Shown here: one piece after another, positions 6,627 to 15,871 of the stretch
How the letters are laid out: the number at the start of each line of letters is the position of its first letter
Numbering within the stretch: the stretch's first letter is position 1
Assembly (NCBI GenBank): GCA_020846655.1
Contig: JADLDL010000062.1
Location: 1-34,236 of the forward strand
DNA length: 34,236 nt
Origin: Saprospiraceae bacterium
GTDB lineage: Bacteria > Bacteroidota > Bacteroidia > Chitinophagales > Saprospiraceae
Direction: 5' to 3'
Notes under the pieces: generated by a model
Told to the model about the DNA's origin: nothing
Database searches by the model: none
The model's input: the letters and a program-made list of their open reading frames with translations, nothing else
Made by a program: the position numbers and the translations under genes

Positions 6627-9086
6627 ATGAAGAAATTGCTTACCCCTGGTTTTCGTTCATTTTTGCCCCTGCTAACCATCCTACTGATGCTCCCGACCAA
6701 CAGCCAGGCCCAGGCGCCGGAAATCGACTCCGTCAGCGTCCAATCGTACCAGGTGCCGCAAGGCGGCAAATTTGAATGCACGGTGTACCTCAAGACCGCT
6801 GTGTCCAATCCTTACGACTACGATCTGGCCTCCATTCAGGGGACCTTCACCGGCCCCAATGGCCAAAGCGTGACGGTCGATGGTTTTTTCATGCAGGACC
6901 ACAGCCTCAACACCAGTACCGGCGCCCTCACGCCCCTCGGCAACGGCCAGTTTAAAATCCGGTTTTGTCCGCTGCTGGCCGGCAACTGGACCTTTTTCGT
7001 GACGGCCAACACCAGCGGCGGCACCGCCACCACCAATACCCAAAATTTTACCTGCAAAACAGCCGCCACCAAGGGCTTCGTGCGCCGCAACAACAGCCGC
7101 TATTTTCAATTCGACAACGGCGAGCAGTACATTCCCATCGGGCAAAATGTGTGCTGGCAAAACAACAACATCTACCTCGACTACAAAAACTGGCTGGGCG
7201 ACATGGCGGCCAACAAAGCCAATTTTTTCCGCCTTTGGATGGCCCATTGGGGCCTGGGTATCGAGTGGAAAAACGGCTCCTCGGGTTTTGCCGGTTTGAA
7301 AAAATACAAACAATCGGCGGCCTTTTACCTCGATTGGATGCTCGACTACTGCGCCCAGAACAACCTGTACATGATGCTCTGCATCAACCACCACGGCCAG
7401 TACAGCAGCACCATCAACCCCAATTGGAATGAAAATCCTTACAGCAGCCTGCTCGGCGGCCCCTTGAATCAGCCGCAGCAGTTTTTCAGCAATGCCACCG
7501 CCAAAGCTCTGCACAAAAACCGGCTGCGCTATATCGTGGCCCGTTGGGGGTATTCCACCAACCTGCAATGCTGGGAGCTGTTCAACGAAGTGGACCTCAC
7601 CGAAAATTTCGACGCCAACGCCGCCAATGTGGTCAGTTGGCACGACGAAATGTCGACCTACCTCAAATCCATCGACCCCTACCAGCACCTCGTCAGCACC
7701 AGCGGCTCCAAACCCAGTGCCTTCGACGATATTTGGGAATTGAGTGCCATGGATTTCACCCAGGAGCACATCTACCGCAACGTCGCCAACATCGAAGTAC
7801 CCATCGCCGAAACCGCCCGCGCCCTGCTCACCAATTTTGACAAACCCGCCCTGATCGGCGAGTTTGGCCTCTCCGGCTCCGGTACGCAAACCGCTGTCGA
7901 CGACCCCAGCGGCATCCACTTCCACAACGGCATGTGGGCCGGACTCTTTTCGGGCAGCGCCGGCACCGCCATGACCTGGTGGTGGGACAACTACGTGGAA
8001 CCCAAAAACCTCTACCCCCATTTTGCCCCTCTCGCCGCCGTGGCCGGGCAACTGGCCTTTGCCTCCGACCAGTACCAGCCCGTATTGCCCAGCGTGAATG
8101 GCGGGCCGGCCAGCGACGCGAGTTTCTCCCCGGTAGCGGGTTGGGGCTCCGCCACTGCCGCCCAATTCACGGTAGATGCCAGCGGCAACATCAACCCCGG
8201 CGTCACGCAACTCGGTCAGTTTTTGTACGGCGCGAGTTGGAACACCCAGTACCGGAATCCGCCTTCGTTTACCGTCACCTTCCCCACCGCCTCCAAATTC
8301 AGGGTGCGCACCGGCGCCAATACCAGCCAGGCGCCCACGGTGGTCATCAGCCTCGACGGCGTACAAAAACTCAACCAAAACGGCCAAATCAATACGGTTT
8401 ACAGCATCGACGTGCCGGCCGGTACCCATACCATCAAAGTGGACAACCTGGGCACCGACTGGATCGAGATCATGGAATATGTATTTGAAAAACTAGGCAC
8501 TTCGGTACAGGCCTTTACGCTGAAGGCTGGCAACAGTCAAAAAACGGCCGGCTGGATGCACCAAAAAACATACAACTGGCAATACCTGAAAGCCAATGGC
8601 GCGCCGGCGGCCGCTGCCGGCGTTTCGGTCACCATCCCAGGCATGGCGCCCGGCACTTACTCCCTGAACTGGTGGAACTGCGCTACCGGCACGGTTTTGC
8701 AGACCAGCACGGCTTCTGCCGATGCCGCCGGCAACCTGGTGCTGCCTTGCCCGGCCTTCCAGTGGGACCTGGCCTTCACGGCCGTTGCCGAAACCGTTGG
8801 CGCTCCGGAAGTGGCCGCCGCAGAAACGGCGGAAGAAACTTTTTATCCTTCGCCGGCGCCGGCAGGGGGGCCGTTTTTCTGGTCGGCCGAACAAGCCGAA
8901 CCCGGCCCCTGGATGGCGCGGCTGTTCAATGCCCAGGGCCAATTGGTGCGGCAGGAAAGCATTGTGGTGAGCGAAGATGCGCCGGTGGCCCTGTCGGGCG
9001 CCGGTTTGCCGGGTGGTTTGTATGTTGTGGTTTTGGAAAAAGACGCCCGGGTTCGGCGCGGCAAGGTGCTGCTGGGCCTGGACTAG
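6627..9086 (+). CDS. Secreted GH5-like glycoside hydrolase with T9SS type A tail
   Basis: The start at ATG 6627 gives a signal peptide (MKKLLTPGF through SQAQ). The 819-residue product has an N-terminal beta-sandwich resembling DUF5060 (about 28-150) and a clan-A TIM-barrel resembling GH5 (about 155-490). The barrel's acid/base Glu321 lies in ELFNEVD and its nucleophile Glu412 in LIGEFGLSG; WWWDNY follows near 452. A C-terminal beta-domain with GTHTIKVDNLGTDWIEI comes next. The last ~80 residues, with LFNAQGQLVRQE and GLPGGLYVVVL, fit a type A T9SS sorting domain, so the enzyme is probably exported to the cell surface or medium. A beta-glucanase or beta-mannanase activity is plausible; the exact subfamily is uncertain. 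The HTCS gene follows after 11 nt, suggesting one transcript. Confidence 0.8.
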   Translation: MKKLLTPGFRSFLPLLTILLMLPTNSQAQAPEIDSVSVQSYQVPQGGKFECTVYLKTAVSNPYDYDLASIQGTFTGPNGQSVTVDGFFMQDHSLNTSTGALTPLGNGQFKIRFCPLLAGNWTFFVTANTSGGTATTNTQNFTCKTAATKGFVRRNNSRYFQFDNGEQYIPIGQNVCWQNNNIYLDYKNWLGDMAANKANFFRLWMAHWGLGIEWKNGSSGFAGLKKYKQSAAFYLDWMLDYCAQNNLYMMLCINHHGQYSSTINPNWNENPYSSLLGGPLNQPQQFFSNATAKALHKNRLRYIVARWGYSTNLQCWELFNEVDLTENFDANAANVVSWHDEMSTYLKSIDPYQHLVSTSGSKPSAFDDIWELSAMDFTQEHIYRNVANIEVPIAETARALLTNFDKPALIGEFGLSGSGTQTAVDDPSGIHFHNGMWAGLFSGSAGTAMTWWWDNYVEPKNLYPHFAPLAAVAGQLAFASDQYQPVLPSVNGGPASDASFSPVAGWGSATAAQFTVDASGNINPGVTQLGQFLYGASWNTQYRNPPSFTVTFPTASKFRVRTGANTSQAPTVVISLDGVQKLNQNGQINTVYSIDVPAGTHTIKVDNLGTDWIEIMEYVFEKLGTSVQAFTLKAGNSQKTAGWMHQKTYNWQYLKANGAPAAAAGVSVTIPGMAPGTYSLNWWNCATGTVLQTSTASADAAGNLVLPCPAFQWDLAFTAVAETVGAPEVAAAETAEETFYPSPAPAGGPFFWSAEQAEPGPWMARLFNAQGQLVRQESIVVSEDAPVALSGAGLPGGLYVVVLEKDARVRRGKVLLGLD

Positions 9087-9097
9087 TGTAGGTTTAA

Positions 9098-12000
9098 ATG
9101 GATTTGAAAAAAATGCGAACGTACACCCTCCTTGGGCTGCTCCTGCTGCTGTGGATGCCGTTGCCGGCACAGGCGCCGCAGATCGAACGCCTGCCGGCCA
9201 ACCTGGAGGTAGCCGAGTTGCCGGTGCCCTCCATCCTGTCGAGCCAAAGCGGCTTTATGTGGTTTGGCACCTGGTTTGGGTTGTACCGCTACGATGGCTA
9301 CACCCTGAAAGAATACCTGCCCAGGGCCGACTGGGACGGCAAGCCGGTGCATGCCTACAAAATTTCCTGCCTGTTTGAAGACCGCAAAGGCATCCTCTGG
9401 ATAGGCTTGTATACCGGCGGCGTATTCCGTTTTGACCCCGTGACCGGCGAGAGCCGGGTGTACCAGCAGCGCAAAAACGATCCGGCCACCCTCTCCAACA
9501 ACACGGTGCATTGCCTGGCTGAAGACCAACAGGGCAACATCTGGGTGGGCACAAAAGAAGGCCTGAACTGCCTGAATCCCGCCACCGGCCGGGTCCAACG
9601 GTTTTGGGCGCAGCCCGGCAATCCGGCAGCCTTGCAAAACAACCAGATCCGCTCCCTTTGTGTGGGCCGCGACGGCACGCTTTGGGTGGGTACCTACAGG
9701 GGCCTTGCCCGCATGCAGGTGTCGGCCTCCGGGGCGTCTGTTGTGCAGCACTTTTTTTTGACACCGGCGGCGGACTCCGCAGTGCCGGAAGTGGAATCGC
9801 CCGACGATTTTATTTTCACCCTGCTGGAAGACAAACACCACGACGGCGTTTTCTGGATCGGCACCAAGGGGGGCTTGAAACGGCTGGATGTCAACCAGCC
9901 TTCGCTGGCGGCCGGGCTCAGCCATTTCAAGGCACAGCCCGGCGGCTTGAGCGACAATTTTGTGGAAACCGTACTGGAAACCACCGAGGGCCCGAATCAA
10001 ATCCTTTGGATCGGCACCTACAACGGCTTGTGCCGCCTGGAAGTGGCCAGCGGCACCTTCAGCACGTTTTTGCCCCGGCGGGGCGATCCCGGAAGTTTGA
10101 ACGACAACGTGGTCATTTCCCTGGCTTCCGACCGCACCGGCCTCGTGTGGGTGGGTACGAACAAAGGCGTAAACAAAATCAACCCGGCGCCCAAACCATT
10201 CCGGCACCTGAATTTTGGAAGTTCCAACGAAAACAACCTCTGGGCCCTGACCGGCAGCAGCCGAAACGGCACGGAGATTTGGGCGGGCAGCGCCGGTGGC
10301 GGGTTAAAACAAATCACCGCGCGCGGCAAGGAATTTTCGGCCCGCTCTGTTTCGCTAACGCAACTGACCGGCCAGCCACAGGCCAATTTTATCTACGACC
10401 TGCACCTGGACGCTGAAGGCTGGCTGTGGATTGCCACCCGGGGCGCCGGCATTATCCGGTACCCCACGCGAGGCAATGGGGCCTGGGAGCGGTTTAGCAG
10501 CCGCTCGCATCAGCTGGCCGACAATTTTGTGATGTGTGTGCACGAAGACGCTGCCGGCCGCCTGTGGTTTGGTAGTTGGGAAGGCGGACTAATGTGTTTT
10601 GACCGCAAAACCCGGCAATTCAGTAATTTTAAAACCCTTCCCAACACCGATTTGCGTCTGAGCGACTTTCCGCTCGTAGAGATCTACTCCGTGCCAGGCA
10701 CCGGCGGACAAACGGAACTTTGGATTGGGACGCGGGGTGGTGGGCTCTTTCAGGTCCGAGTGGATGCAAACGGTCAATTGACCCAGCTCGAAAACCAGTA
10801 CAGTTTGGCGGCGCCCGGCGCCCGGCACCTCAGTAGCGACAACATCACGTGTATCAAACAGGGCCCGGACGGCCGCTTGTGGGTGGCTACCGAGGATGGC
10901 CTGAACCAATGGGACAAGACCACGCAAAAATTTGTGTCCTGGACCCTGGCCGAAGGTTTGCCCGACCGGATCATCCAAACGATTTGCTTCGACGGGCCGC
11001 AAAAAGCCTGGATCAGTACGGGCAAAGGCATTGCGCAACTCCTGTTCAACGAGCAATGCCGATTGCTCAACGTGCGCAGTTTCGACCAATCCGACGGTTT
11101 GCCCACCAATTTGTTTCACGATGGTTCGGGCTGGATATCGCCCGAGGGCTGGTTGTTTTTTGGGAGTTATGAGGGGCTTTGTTATTTCCCCGGCGCGCAA
11201 ATTCGGGAAAACCTCCAGCCGCCCACGGTGGTGTTGTCGGGCCTGACTGTTTTCAATAAAGCGGTGGATATTGGCCCACGCGCCGATGGGGCGCCCATTT
11301 TGAGCAAAGACATCAATTTTGCGGGGCACATCAACCTGGCGTATGCCGACAATGTGTTTTCCATCCAGTTTGCGGCGCTCGACTTCCTGGAGCCCCGCAA
11401 AAATCGCTATGCCTATCGGCTCCTGGGTTTCCACGACGAATGGGTGTATGTGGACGCCGGCAACCGCGAGGCGCATTTCACCAATCTTTCCGAAGGCGAT
11501 TACACGCTGGAGGTAAAAGCCGCCAACCACGACGGCATGTGGAGCACCGAGCCCAAGCGCCTGACCATTTCGGTGATGCCTCCTTTTTATCGCAGCATAT
11601 GGGCCTATTTGTTGTATGGCATGGCCATAGCCGGCGTTGTCTACTGGTACCGTCGTATGGAATTGGCCCGGGTGGAATTAAAAAACCAGGTCAAATTCGA
11701 AACCCTGCGCCGCGAAAAAACCGAAGAGGTGGAGCGCATGAAAGTGCGGTTTTTCACGCATATTTCTCATGAATTAAAAACACCGCTCACCCTGATTCTC
11801 AGTCCGTTGGAAGACCTGCTGAAAGGCAAACTCCCGCCGGCCGATACGCATGACATTTACGCAGTGATGCACCGCAATGCCAACCGACTGCACCAACTGA
11901 TCAATCAAATCCTGATCCTGCGCAAAACGGAAGAAGGTTTGATGAAACTGAGCGTTGAGCAGCGGGACCTGGTGTTGTTTTTGCGCGACATCTGTGTCGC

Positions 12001-13294
12001 GTTTCGCGACCTGGCCCAATCGCACCACGTTGACTTCCGGTTTTTGTCGACCGAAGAAACCCTCGTGCTGTGGTACGACCGGGAGCAACTGGAAAAAGTG
12101 TTGTACAACCTGCTGTCCAATGCCTTCAAATTTACTGAAAAGGGCGGCCGCATCACGGTGCGGCTGGACACCAGTGATCAGCAAGCCCGTATCGTGGTGG
12201 AAGACGACGGCAAGGGCATTGACCCGGCGGAGCAGGCGCGCGTATTTGAGTTGTTTTACACCGGCAAAGCCAACGCTGCACTCCCCCACCACCCAGGCAC
12301 CGGCATTGGCCTGGCATTGACCAAAAGCATCGTCGACCTGCACGGCGGCAGCATCCAGGTCGAGAGCGAGGGCGTTGGCACCGGAAGCCGTTTCACCGTA
12401 TTGCTGCCTTTGGGCAACGCGCATTTCAAGCCGGACGACCTGGTACAGCCGGCGCCGGCTGATGAAGCGGAAGCCCTGCCGGCCTTGAGCAGCAAAGTAC
12501 CCTCCAGTGGAACAGATCCTGACGCCGCCGGCAAAGAATTGCCCTTGGTACTGGTGGTAGATGACCACCCCGACATCCGGGCCTACATTCGGGTGCGGCT
12601 GCAAGGCGCCTATGCGGTGGAGGAAGCCGGCGGCGGCCTGGAGGCCTGGGAAAAAACGAAAGAACTGGTGCCCGATTTGGTCATCAGCGATATCCTCATG
12701 CCCGATCTGAACGGCCTGGATTTGTGCCGGAACATCAAAACTGACCCACTGACCAGCCACATCCCGGTGGTGTTGCTCACTGCCAAAGGCAACACCAGTA
12801 CGCAAATCGATGGATTGGAAGCCGGGGCCGACGCCTACCTGGCCAAACCTTTCGATCCGGAACTGTTGCTGGCTGGCATCCGCAACCTTATCCTGGCGCA
12901 AGAGCGGCTCCAGAAGCATTTTCAGCATGGCACACACCTGCCGCTGAAGGAGCTGGACATCAGCCACCTGGACCAGCAGTTTTTGGAAAAATGTATGGAC
13001 TACATCGAGCGGCACCTGGCCGACCCCGACTACTCCGTGGAGCAACTGGGCAAAACGCTGTTTATGAGCCGGATGCAATTGTACCGGAAGATCAAAGCCC
13101 TGACGGGCGATTCGCCCAACCATTTTATCCGCACCATTCGCCTGAACCGCGCCGCTCAACTCCTGGAAAAAGGCTTTAGTGTGGCGGAGGTGACCTACCA
13201 GGTGGGTTTTCAGGACCTGAAGTACTTCCGCGAGAGTTTCCGCAAACAATTCAAGGTAAACCCAAGCGAATACGGCGCCAAACGCAAAATTTAA
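9098..13294 (+). CDS. Hybrid two-component system (HTCS) sensor-regulator
   Basis: The 1398-residue protein has the full Bacteroidota HTCS order. A signal peptide (about 1-26) is followed by about 14 propeller blades with W-x-G motifs (30-700; examples GFMWFGTWFGL, GNIWVGTKEGL, DGRLWVATEDGL), consistent with two seven-bladed propellers. Next come a Y_Y_Y domain (about 740-825) and a membrane helix (IWAYLLYGMAIAGVVYWY). The histidine kinase has His891 in ISHELKTPL, N-box LSNAFKFT and G-boxes DDGKGI and GTGIGLAL. The receiver has VVDDHPD, phospho-acceptor Asp1198 in ISDILMPD, and Lys in LAKPFD. An AraC-type DNA-binding domain occupies the last ~110 residues. It senses periplasmic oligosaccharides and activates transcription in one polypeptide. 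Its likely targets are the upstream hydrolase and the divergent symporter. An alternative start is Met6. Confidence 0.95.
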   Translation: MDLKKMRTYTLLGLLLLLWMPLPAQAPQIERLPANLEVAELPVPSILSSQSGFMWFGTWFGLYRYDGYTLKEYLPRADWDGKPVHAYKISCLFEDRKGILWIGLYTGGVFRFDPVTGESRVYQQRKNDPATLSNNTVHCLAEDQQGNIWVGTKEGLNCLNPATGRVQRFWAQPGNPAALQNNQIRSLCVGRDGTLWVGTYRGLARMQVSASGASVVQHFFLTPAADSAVPEVESPDDFIFTLLEDKHHDGVFWIGTKGGLKRLDVNQPSLAAGLSHFKAQPGGLSDNFVETVLETTEGPNQILWIGTYNGLCRLEVASGTFSTFLPRRGDPGSLNDNVVISLASDRTGLVWVGTNKGVNKINPAPKPFRHLNFGSSNENNLWALTGSSRNGTEIWAGSAGGGLKQITARGKEFSARSVSLTQLTGQPQANFIYDLHLDAEGWLWIATRGAGIIRYPTRGNGAWERFSSRSHQLADNFVMCVHEDAAGRLWFGSWEGGLMCFDRKTRQFSNFKTLPNTDLRLSDFPLVEIYSVPGTGGQTELWIGTRGGGLFQVRVDANGQLTQLENQYSLAAPGARHLSSDNITCIKQGPDGRLWVATEDGLNQWDKTTQKFVSWTLAEGLPDRIIQTICFDGPQKAWISTGKGIAQLLFNEQCRLLNVRSFDQSDGLPTNLFHDGSGWISPEGWLFFGSYEGLCYFPGAQIRENLQPPTVVLSGLTVFNKAVDIGPRADGAPILSKDINFAGHINLAYADNVFSIQFAALDFLEPRKNRYAYRLLGFHDEWVYVDAGNREAHFTNLSEGDYTLEVKAANHDGMWSTEPKRLTISVMPPFYRSIWAYLLYGMAIAGVVYWYRRMELARVELKNQVKFETLRREKTEEVERMKVRFFTHISHELKTPLTLILSPLEDLLKGKLPPADTHDIYAVMHRNANRLHQLINQILILRKTEEGLMKLSVEQRDLVLFLRDICVAFRDLAQSHHVDFRFLSTEETLVLWYDREQLEKVLYNLLSNAFKFTEKGGRITVRLDTSDQQARIVVEDDGKGIDPAEQARVFELFYTGKANAALPHHPGTGIGLALTKSIVDLHGGSIQVESEGVGTGSRFTVLLPLGNAHFKPDDLVQPAPADEAEALPALSSKVPSSGTDPDAAGKELPLVLVVDDHPDIRAYIRVRLQGAYAVEEAGGGLEAWEKTKELVPDLVISDILMPDLNGLDLCRNIKTDPLTSHIPVVLLTAKGNTSTQIDGLEAGADAYLAKPFDPELLLAGIRNLILAQERLQKHFQHGTHLPLKELDISHLDQQFLEKCMDYIERHLADPDYSVEQLGKTLFMSRMQLYRKIKALTGDSPNHFIRTIRLNRAAQLLEKGFSVAEVTYQVGFQDLKYFRESFRKQFKVNPSEYGAKRKI

Positions 13295-14199
13295 AGGGCC
13301 AGGGCTGTGGCTATTTCCGCCGCCAGGCGGGCATTGTGGCACACCAGTTCGATGTTGGTGGCGAGGCTTTGGCCGCCGGTCAGTTGTTCGATACGGGCCA
13401 GCAGAAAGGGCGTGATGGCTTTGCCTTTGATGTGCTGGCGTTCGGCGTCTTCCAAGGCCGCCGCGATCACTGCTTCTATTTGTTGGGGGTCCATTTGGAA
13501 GGTTTCGGGCACAGGGTTGGCGATGACGGCGCCGCCCCGAAGGCCGAGGGTCCATTTGCTGCGGAGCAGGCGGGCGATGTCGGCCGGCGAATCGAGGCGG
13601 TAGTCGACCGGGAGGCCGCTTTTGCGGGTGTAGAAGGCTGGAAATTCGTCGGTTTGAAAACCCAGTACCGGCACGCCGTGGGTTTCGAGGTATTCCAGGG
13701 TAAGGCCCAGGTCGAGGATACTTTTGACGCCGGCACACACCACGGCGACCGAAGTCTGGGCCAGTTCCTGCAAATCGGCGGAAATATCGAAGGTGGTGGC
13801 TGCGCCCCGGTGTACGCCGCCGATGCCACCGGTAGCAAACACCGGAATACCGGCCAGTTGGGCAATGATCATGGTAGAGGCTACTGTGGTAGCGCCGTCC
13901 AGCCCCTGGCTGGCGAGGTAGGGGATATCGCGGCGGCTGGCTTTGGGAATGGCTTGGCCGCCCCGGCCCAGGTGTTCGATCTCGGGGACACTGAGTCCGG
14001 CGCAGAGTTGGCCGCCGAGTATCGCGCAAGTAGCCGGTTCGGCGCCGGCGGCGCGTACGGTTTGTTCGACGTGCAGGGCGGTTTCGACATTTTTGGGAAA
14101 CGGCATGCCGTGCGAAATGATGGTGCTTTCGAGAGCGACCACCGGCCGGCCTTCGCGGAGGGCCGTTTGGATGACTGGGCTGAGTCGTACCTGTTGCAT
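13291..14199 (-). CDS. psuG: Pseudouridine-5'-phosphate glycosidase
   Basis: The 302-residue product matches PsuG along its whole length. PsuG reversibly splits pseudouridine 5'-phosphate into uracil and ribose 5-phosphate, using a lysine that forms a Schiff base with the sugar. The expected active-site residues are present: Glu24 (VALESTIISHGMP), Lys86 (AIPKASRRD), His130 (GGVHRGA), Asp142 and Lys159 (CAGVKSILD). All five sit at a constant offset of seven from the E. coli numbering as I recall it. The stop codon overlaps that of the convergent HTCS gene by 4 nt. No fused pseudouridine kinase is present; the nearest candidate is the PfkB kinase 346 nt away on the other strand. Confidence 0.92.
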   Translation of the reverse strand: MQQVRLSPVIQTALREGRPVVALESTIISHGMPFPKNVETALHVEQTVRAAGAEPATCAILGGQLCAGLSVPEIEHLGRGGQAIPKASRRDIPYLASQGLDGATTVASTMIIAQLAGIPVFATGGIGGVHRGAATTFDISADLQELAQTSVAVVCAGVKSILDLGLTLEYLETHGVPVLGFQTDEFPAFYTRKSGLPVDYRLDSPADIARLLRSKWTLGLRGGAVIANPVPETFQMDPQQIEAVIAAALEDAERQHIKGKAITPFLLARIEQLTGGQSLATNIELVCHNARLAAEIATALAL

Positions 14200-14241
14200 T
14201 GGGAATGTTTTAGCGGCTGCAAAAAAGGGTCAGCGAGGGCA

Positions 14242-14274
14242 ATAAAAAAAGCCACCGCGACTTGCGGTGGCTTT
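14242..14274 (-). terminator. Intrinsic terminator of tRNA-Asn
   Basis: An 8-bp perfect stem (GCCACCGC 14251-14258 / GCGGTGGC 14264-14271, loop GACTT) is extended by A-T pairs. Read on the minus strand it is followed by a run of seven T. It lies 3 nt past the tRNA-Asn 3' end, so it should end that transcript before psuG. Confidence 0.85.
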
Positions 14275-14276
14275 AG

Positions 14277-14350
14277 CGCCTCATCAAGGACTTGAACCTT
14301 GGACCTACGGATTAACAGTCCGCCGCTCTAACCAACTGAGCTAATGAGGC
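14277..14350 (-). tRNA. tRNA-Asn (GTT)
   Basis: On the minus strand, 74 nt fold as a cloverleaf. The acceptor stem is GCCTCAT / ATGAGGC with discriminator G, and the D-arm contains AGCTCAGTTGGTTAGAGC. The anticodon stem GCGGA/TCCGT holds loop CTGTTAA, giving anticodon GTT, and the T-arm is CAAGG TTCAAGT CCTTG. No CCA is encoded, so it must be added after transcription. It has its own promoter and terminator. Confidence 0.95.
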
Positions 14351-14373
14351 AATGCTTTTTGTAAAAGCGGCGG

Positions 14374-14404
14374 CAAAGGTAAAATCCGTTTTGAGGAATT
14401 GCAA
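14374..14404 (-). promoter_or_regulatory. Promoter of tRNA-Asn
   Basis: On the minus strand a perfect Bacteroidota -7 element TACCTTTG (14374-14381) is preceded, 20 nt upstream, by TTG (14402-14404). It sits 23 nt before the mature tRNA 5' end. This fits the primary sigma factor consensus known for this phylum. Confidence 0.6.
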
Positions 14405-14480
14405 GACCTGCCGCTGAAAAAATTTATTTTAATTCTGGCGGCGCCAGCGGCGAAAAGAACGGCTTCCTTCCAGGCGGCTT

Positions 14481-14509
14481 TTTGATTCCGGGATAAAGCC
14501 GCATCTTTG
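14481..14509 (+). promoter_or_regulatory. Promoter candidate for the PfkB-YbaB operon
   Basis: TTTG at 14481-14484 is followed after 17 nt by CATCTTTG (14502-14509), close to the Bacteroidota TTTG/TAnnTTTG pattern. It leaves a leader of about 30 nt before ATG 14545. Confidence 0.5.
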
Positions 14510-14544
14510 CGCGCTTTTTTATGCTCACCTGAATATTTGACCAC

Positions 14545-15459
14545 ATGAGTTTAGTTGCAGTTGGAACCGTTGCTTTCGACGATATTGAAACCCCTTTTGG
14601 CCGTGCCGAGAAGGTTATTGGCGGCGCCTGTACGTATATTTCGCTGGCCGCCTCGTATTTCGTCAAACCTGTCCGGATTGTTTCGGTCGTTGGCGATGAT
14701 TTTCCGGAAGAAATGCTGGACTACCTGAAAAAACGCGGGGTAGACCTGGACGGCTTGCAGATCCGACCCGGCGAAAAATCGTTTTTCTGGGCCGGCAAAT
14801 ACTACCGCGACCTGAACACCCGCGATACCCTGGACACGCAATTAAACGTGCTGGCCACGTTTGACCCTGTGTTGCCCGAGGCCTACCGCCGGCCGGAATT
14901 CCTGATGCTGGGCAACCTCACGCCGCAGGTGCAACTCCGGGTATTGAACCAACTCAAGCAGCGCCCCAAACTGATCGCTATGGACACCATGAATTTCTGG
15001 ATGAACACGGCCATGAGCGACCTGCTTAAGGTGATCAAGAAAGTGGATGTCCTGACCATCAACGACGAGGAAGCGCGCCAATTGTCGGGCGAACACTCGC
15101 TGGTGAAGGCCGCGAAAGTAATCCACCAAATGGGTCCGCGCTACCTGGTGATCAAAAAGGGCGAGCACGGCGCCTTGTTGTTTCACCGGGGAGAAGTCTT
15201 TTTTGCGCCGGCTTTGCCGCTGGCTGAAGTGATTGACCCCACCGGCGCCGGCGATACGTTTGCGGGCGGGTTCATGGGGTATCTGGCCAAAACCGGCGAC
15301 ACGTCCATGAGCAACATGCGCCGGGCCATCATCTACGGATCGGCCATGGCCTCCTTTTGTGTGGAAAAATTCAGCGTCGAACGGCTTCAGGGCCTCACCC
15401 CGGCCATGATTCGCAAACGCGTGCAACAATTTTCCGATCTTGTTCATTTTGAGATCTGA
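14545..15459 (+). CDS. PfkB-family sugar/nucleoside kinase
   Basis: The 304-residue product has the N-terminal Gly-rich signature (VIGGACTYISLAASYF, about 26-41) and the C-terminal PfkB motif DPTGAGDTFAGG with catalytic base Asp237. TINDEEA near 170 and LVIKKGEHGALL near 205 are also typical. The family phosphorylates sugars or nucleosides with ATP in the cytoplasm; substrate cannot be assigned from these motifs. Because psuG lies nearby across the tRNA gene, a pseudouridine kinase role is conceivable, but the genes are divergent and the protein resembles a PfkB type I regard as common in Bacteroidota, so the link is weak. The YbaB gene follows after 32 nt on the same strand. Confidence 0.88.
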   Translation: MSLVAVGTVAFDDIETPFGRAEKVIGGACTYISLAASYFVKPVRIVSVVGDDFPEEMLDYLKKRGVDLDGLQIRPGEKSFFWAGKYYRDLNTRDTLDTQLNVLATFDPVLPEAYRRPEFLMLGNLTPQVQLRVLNQLKQRPKLIAMDTMNFWMNTAMSDLLKVIKKVDVLTINDEEARQLSGEHSLVKAAKVIHQMGPRYLVIKKGEHGALLFHRGEVFFAPALPLAEVIDPTGAGDTFAGGFMGYLAKTGDTSMSNMRRAIIYGSAMASFCVEKFSVERLQGLTPAMIRKRVQQFSDLVHFEI

Positions 15460-15491
15460 GCATACCCAATCGTTCAACAACCCATCGTGCC

Positions 15492-15806
15492 ATGTTTGAC
15501 AATCTTTTCGGAAACATTCAGCAGCAGCAGGCTGGCCTCCAGCAAAAACTGGCTGGCATTCTGGTCGAAGCAGAAGCGGGCGACGGCGCCGTAACGGTGC
15601 AGGCCGGCGCCGATATGCATATCGAAAACATCAAAATTGAGCCCAGCCACATCGATCCGGCCGACCCTGAACAGTTGGAAGACCTGCTCGTGGTAGCCGT
15701 CAACCGGGCGCTGGATAAGGCGCGCGAGACGGCAGCAGTGGAAACACAAAAATTGCTGAAGGATATGTTGCCATTTGGCGGCATAGATCAGCTTTTAAAG
15801 CCCTGA
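15492..15806 (+). CDS. YbaB/EbfC-family nucleoid-associated protein
   Basis: The 104-residue product has the YbaB/EbfC plan: an N-terminal helix rich in Gln (IQQQQAGLQQKLAGILVEAEAGDGAVTVQA), a short beta-region (HIENIKIEPSHI) and a C-terminal helical half (LEDLLVVAVNRALDKARETAAVETQKLLKDM, in two stretches). These small dimers bind DNA and affect nucleoid structure. In many bacteria the gene follows dnaX and precedes recR; that context is absent here, where it follows a PfkB kinase and is probably co-transcribed with it. The N-terminus is shorter than in the E. coli protein. The family call is good; a chromosome-wide role is inferred. Confidence 0.8.
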   Translation: MFDNLFGNIQQQQAGLQQKLAGILVEAEAGDGAVTVQAGADMHIENIKIEPSHIDPADPEQLEDLLVVAVNRALDKARETAAVETQKLLKDMLPFGGIDQLLKP

Positions 15807-15871
15807 ACGACAGGCACAGCATACTTTACCCCATTTCCAGGCGTTTATTTGTCCTAAAATTCGGATTACGA

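Noticed and set aside
11774-14029. A 751-codon minus-strand frame across the HTCS 3' end and psuG
   Set aside because: It overlaps two well-supported genes and is low-complexity; it is a shadow of the HTCS codon bias.
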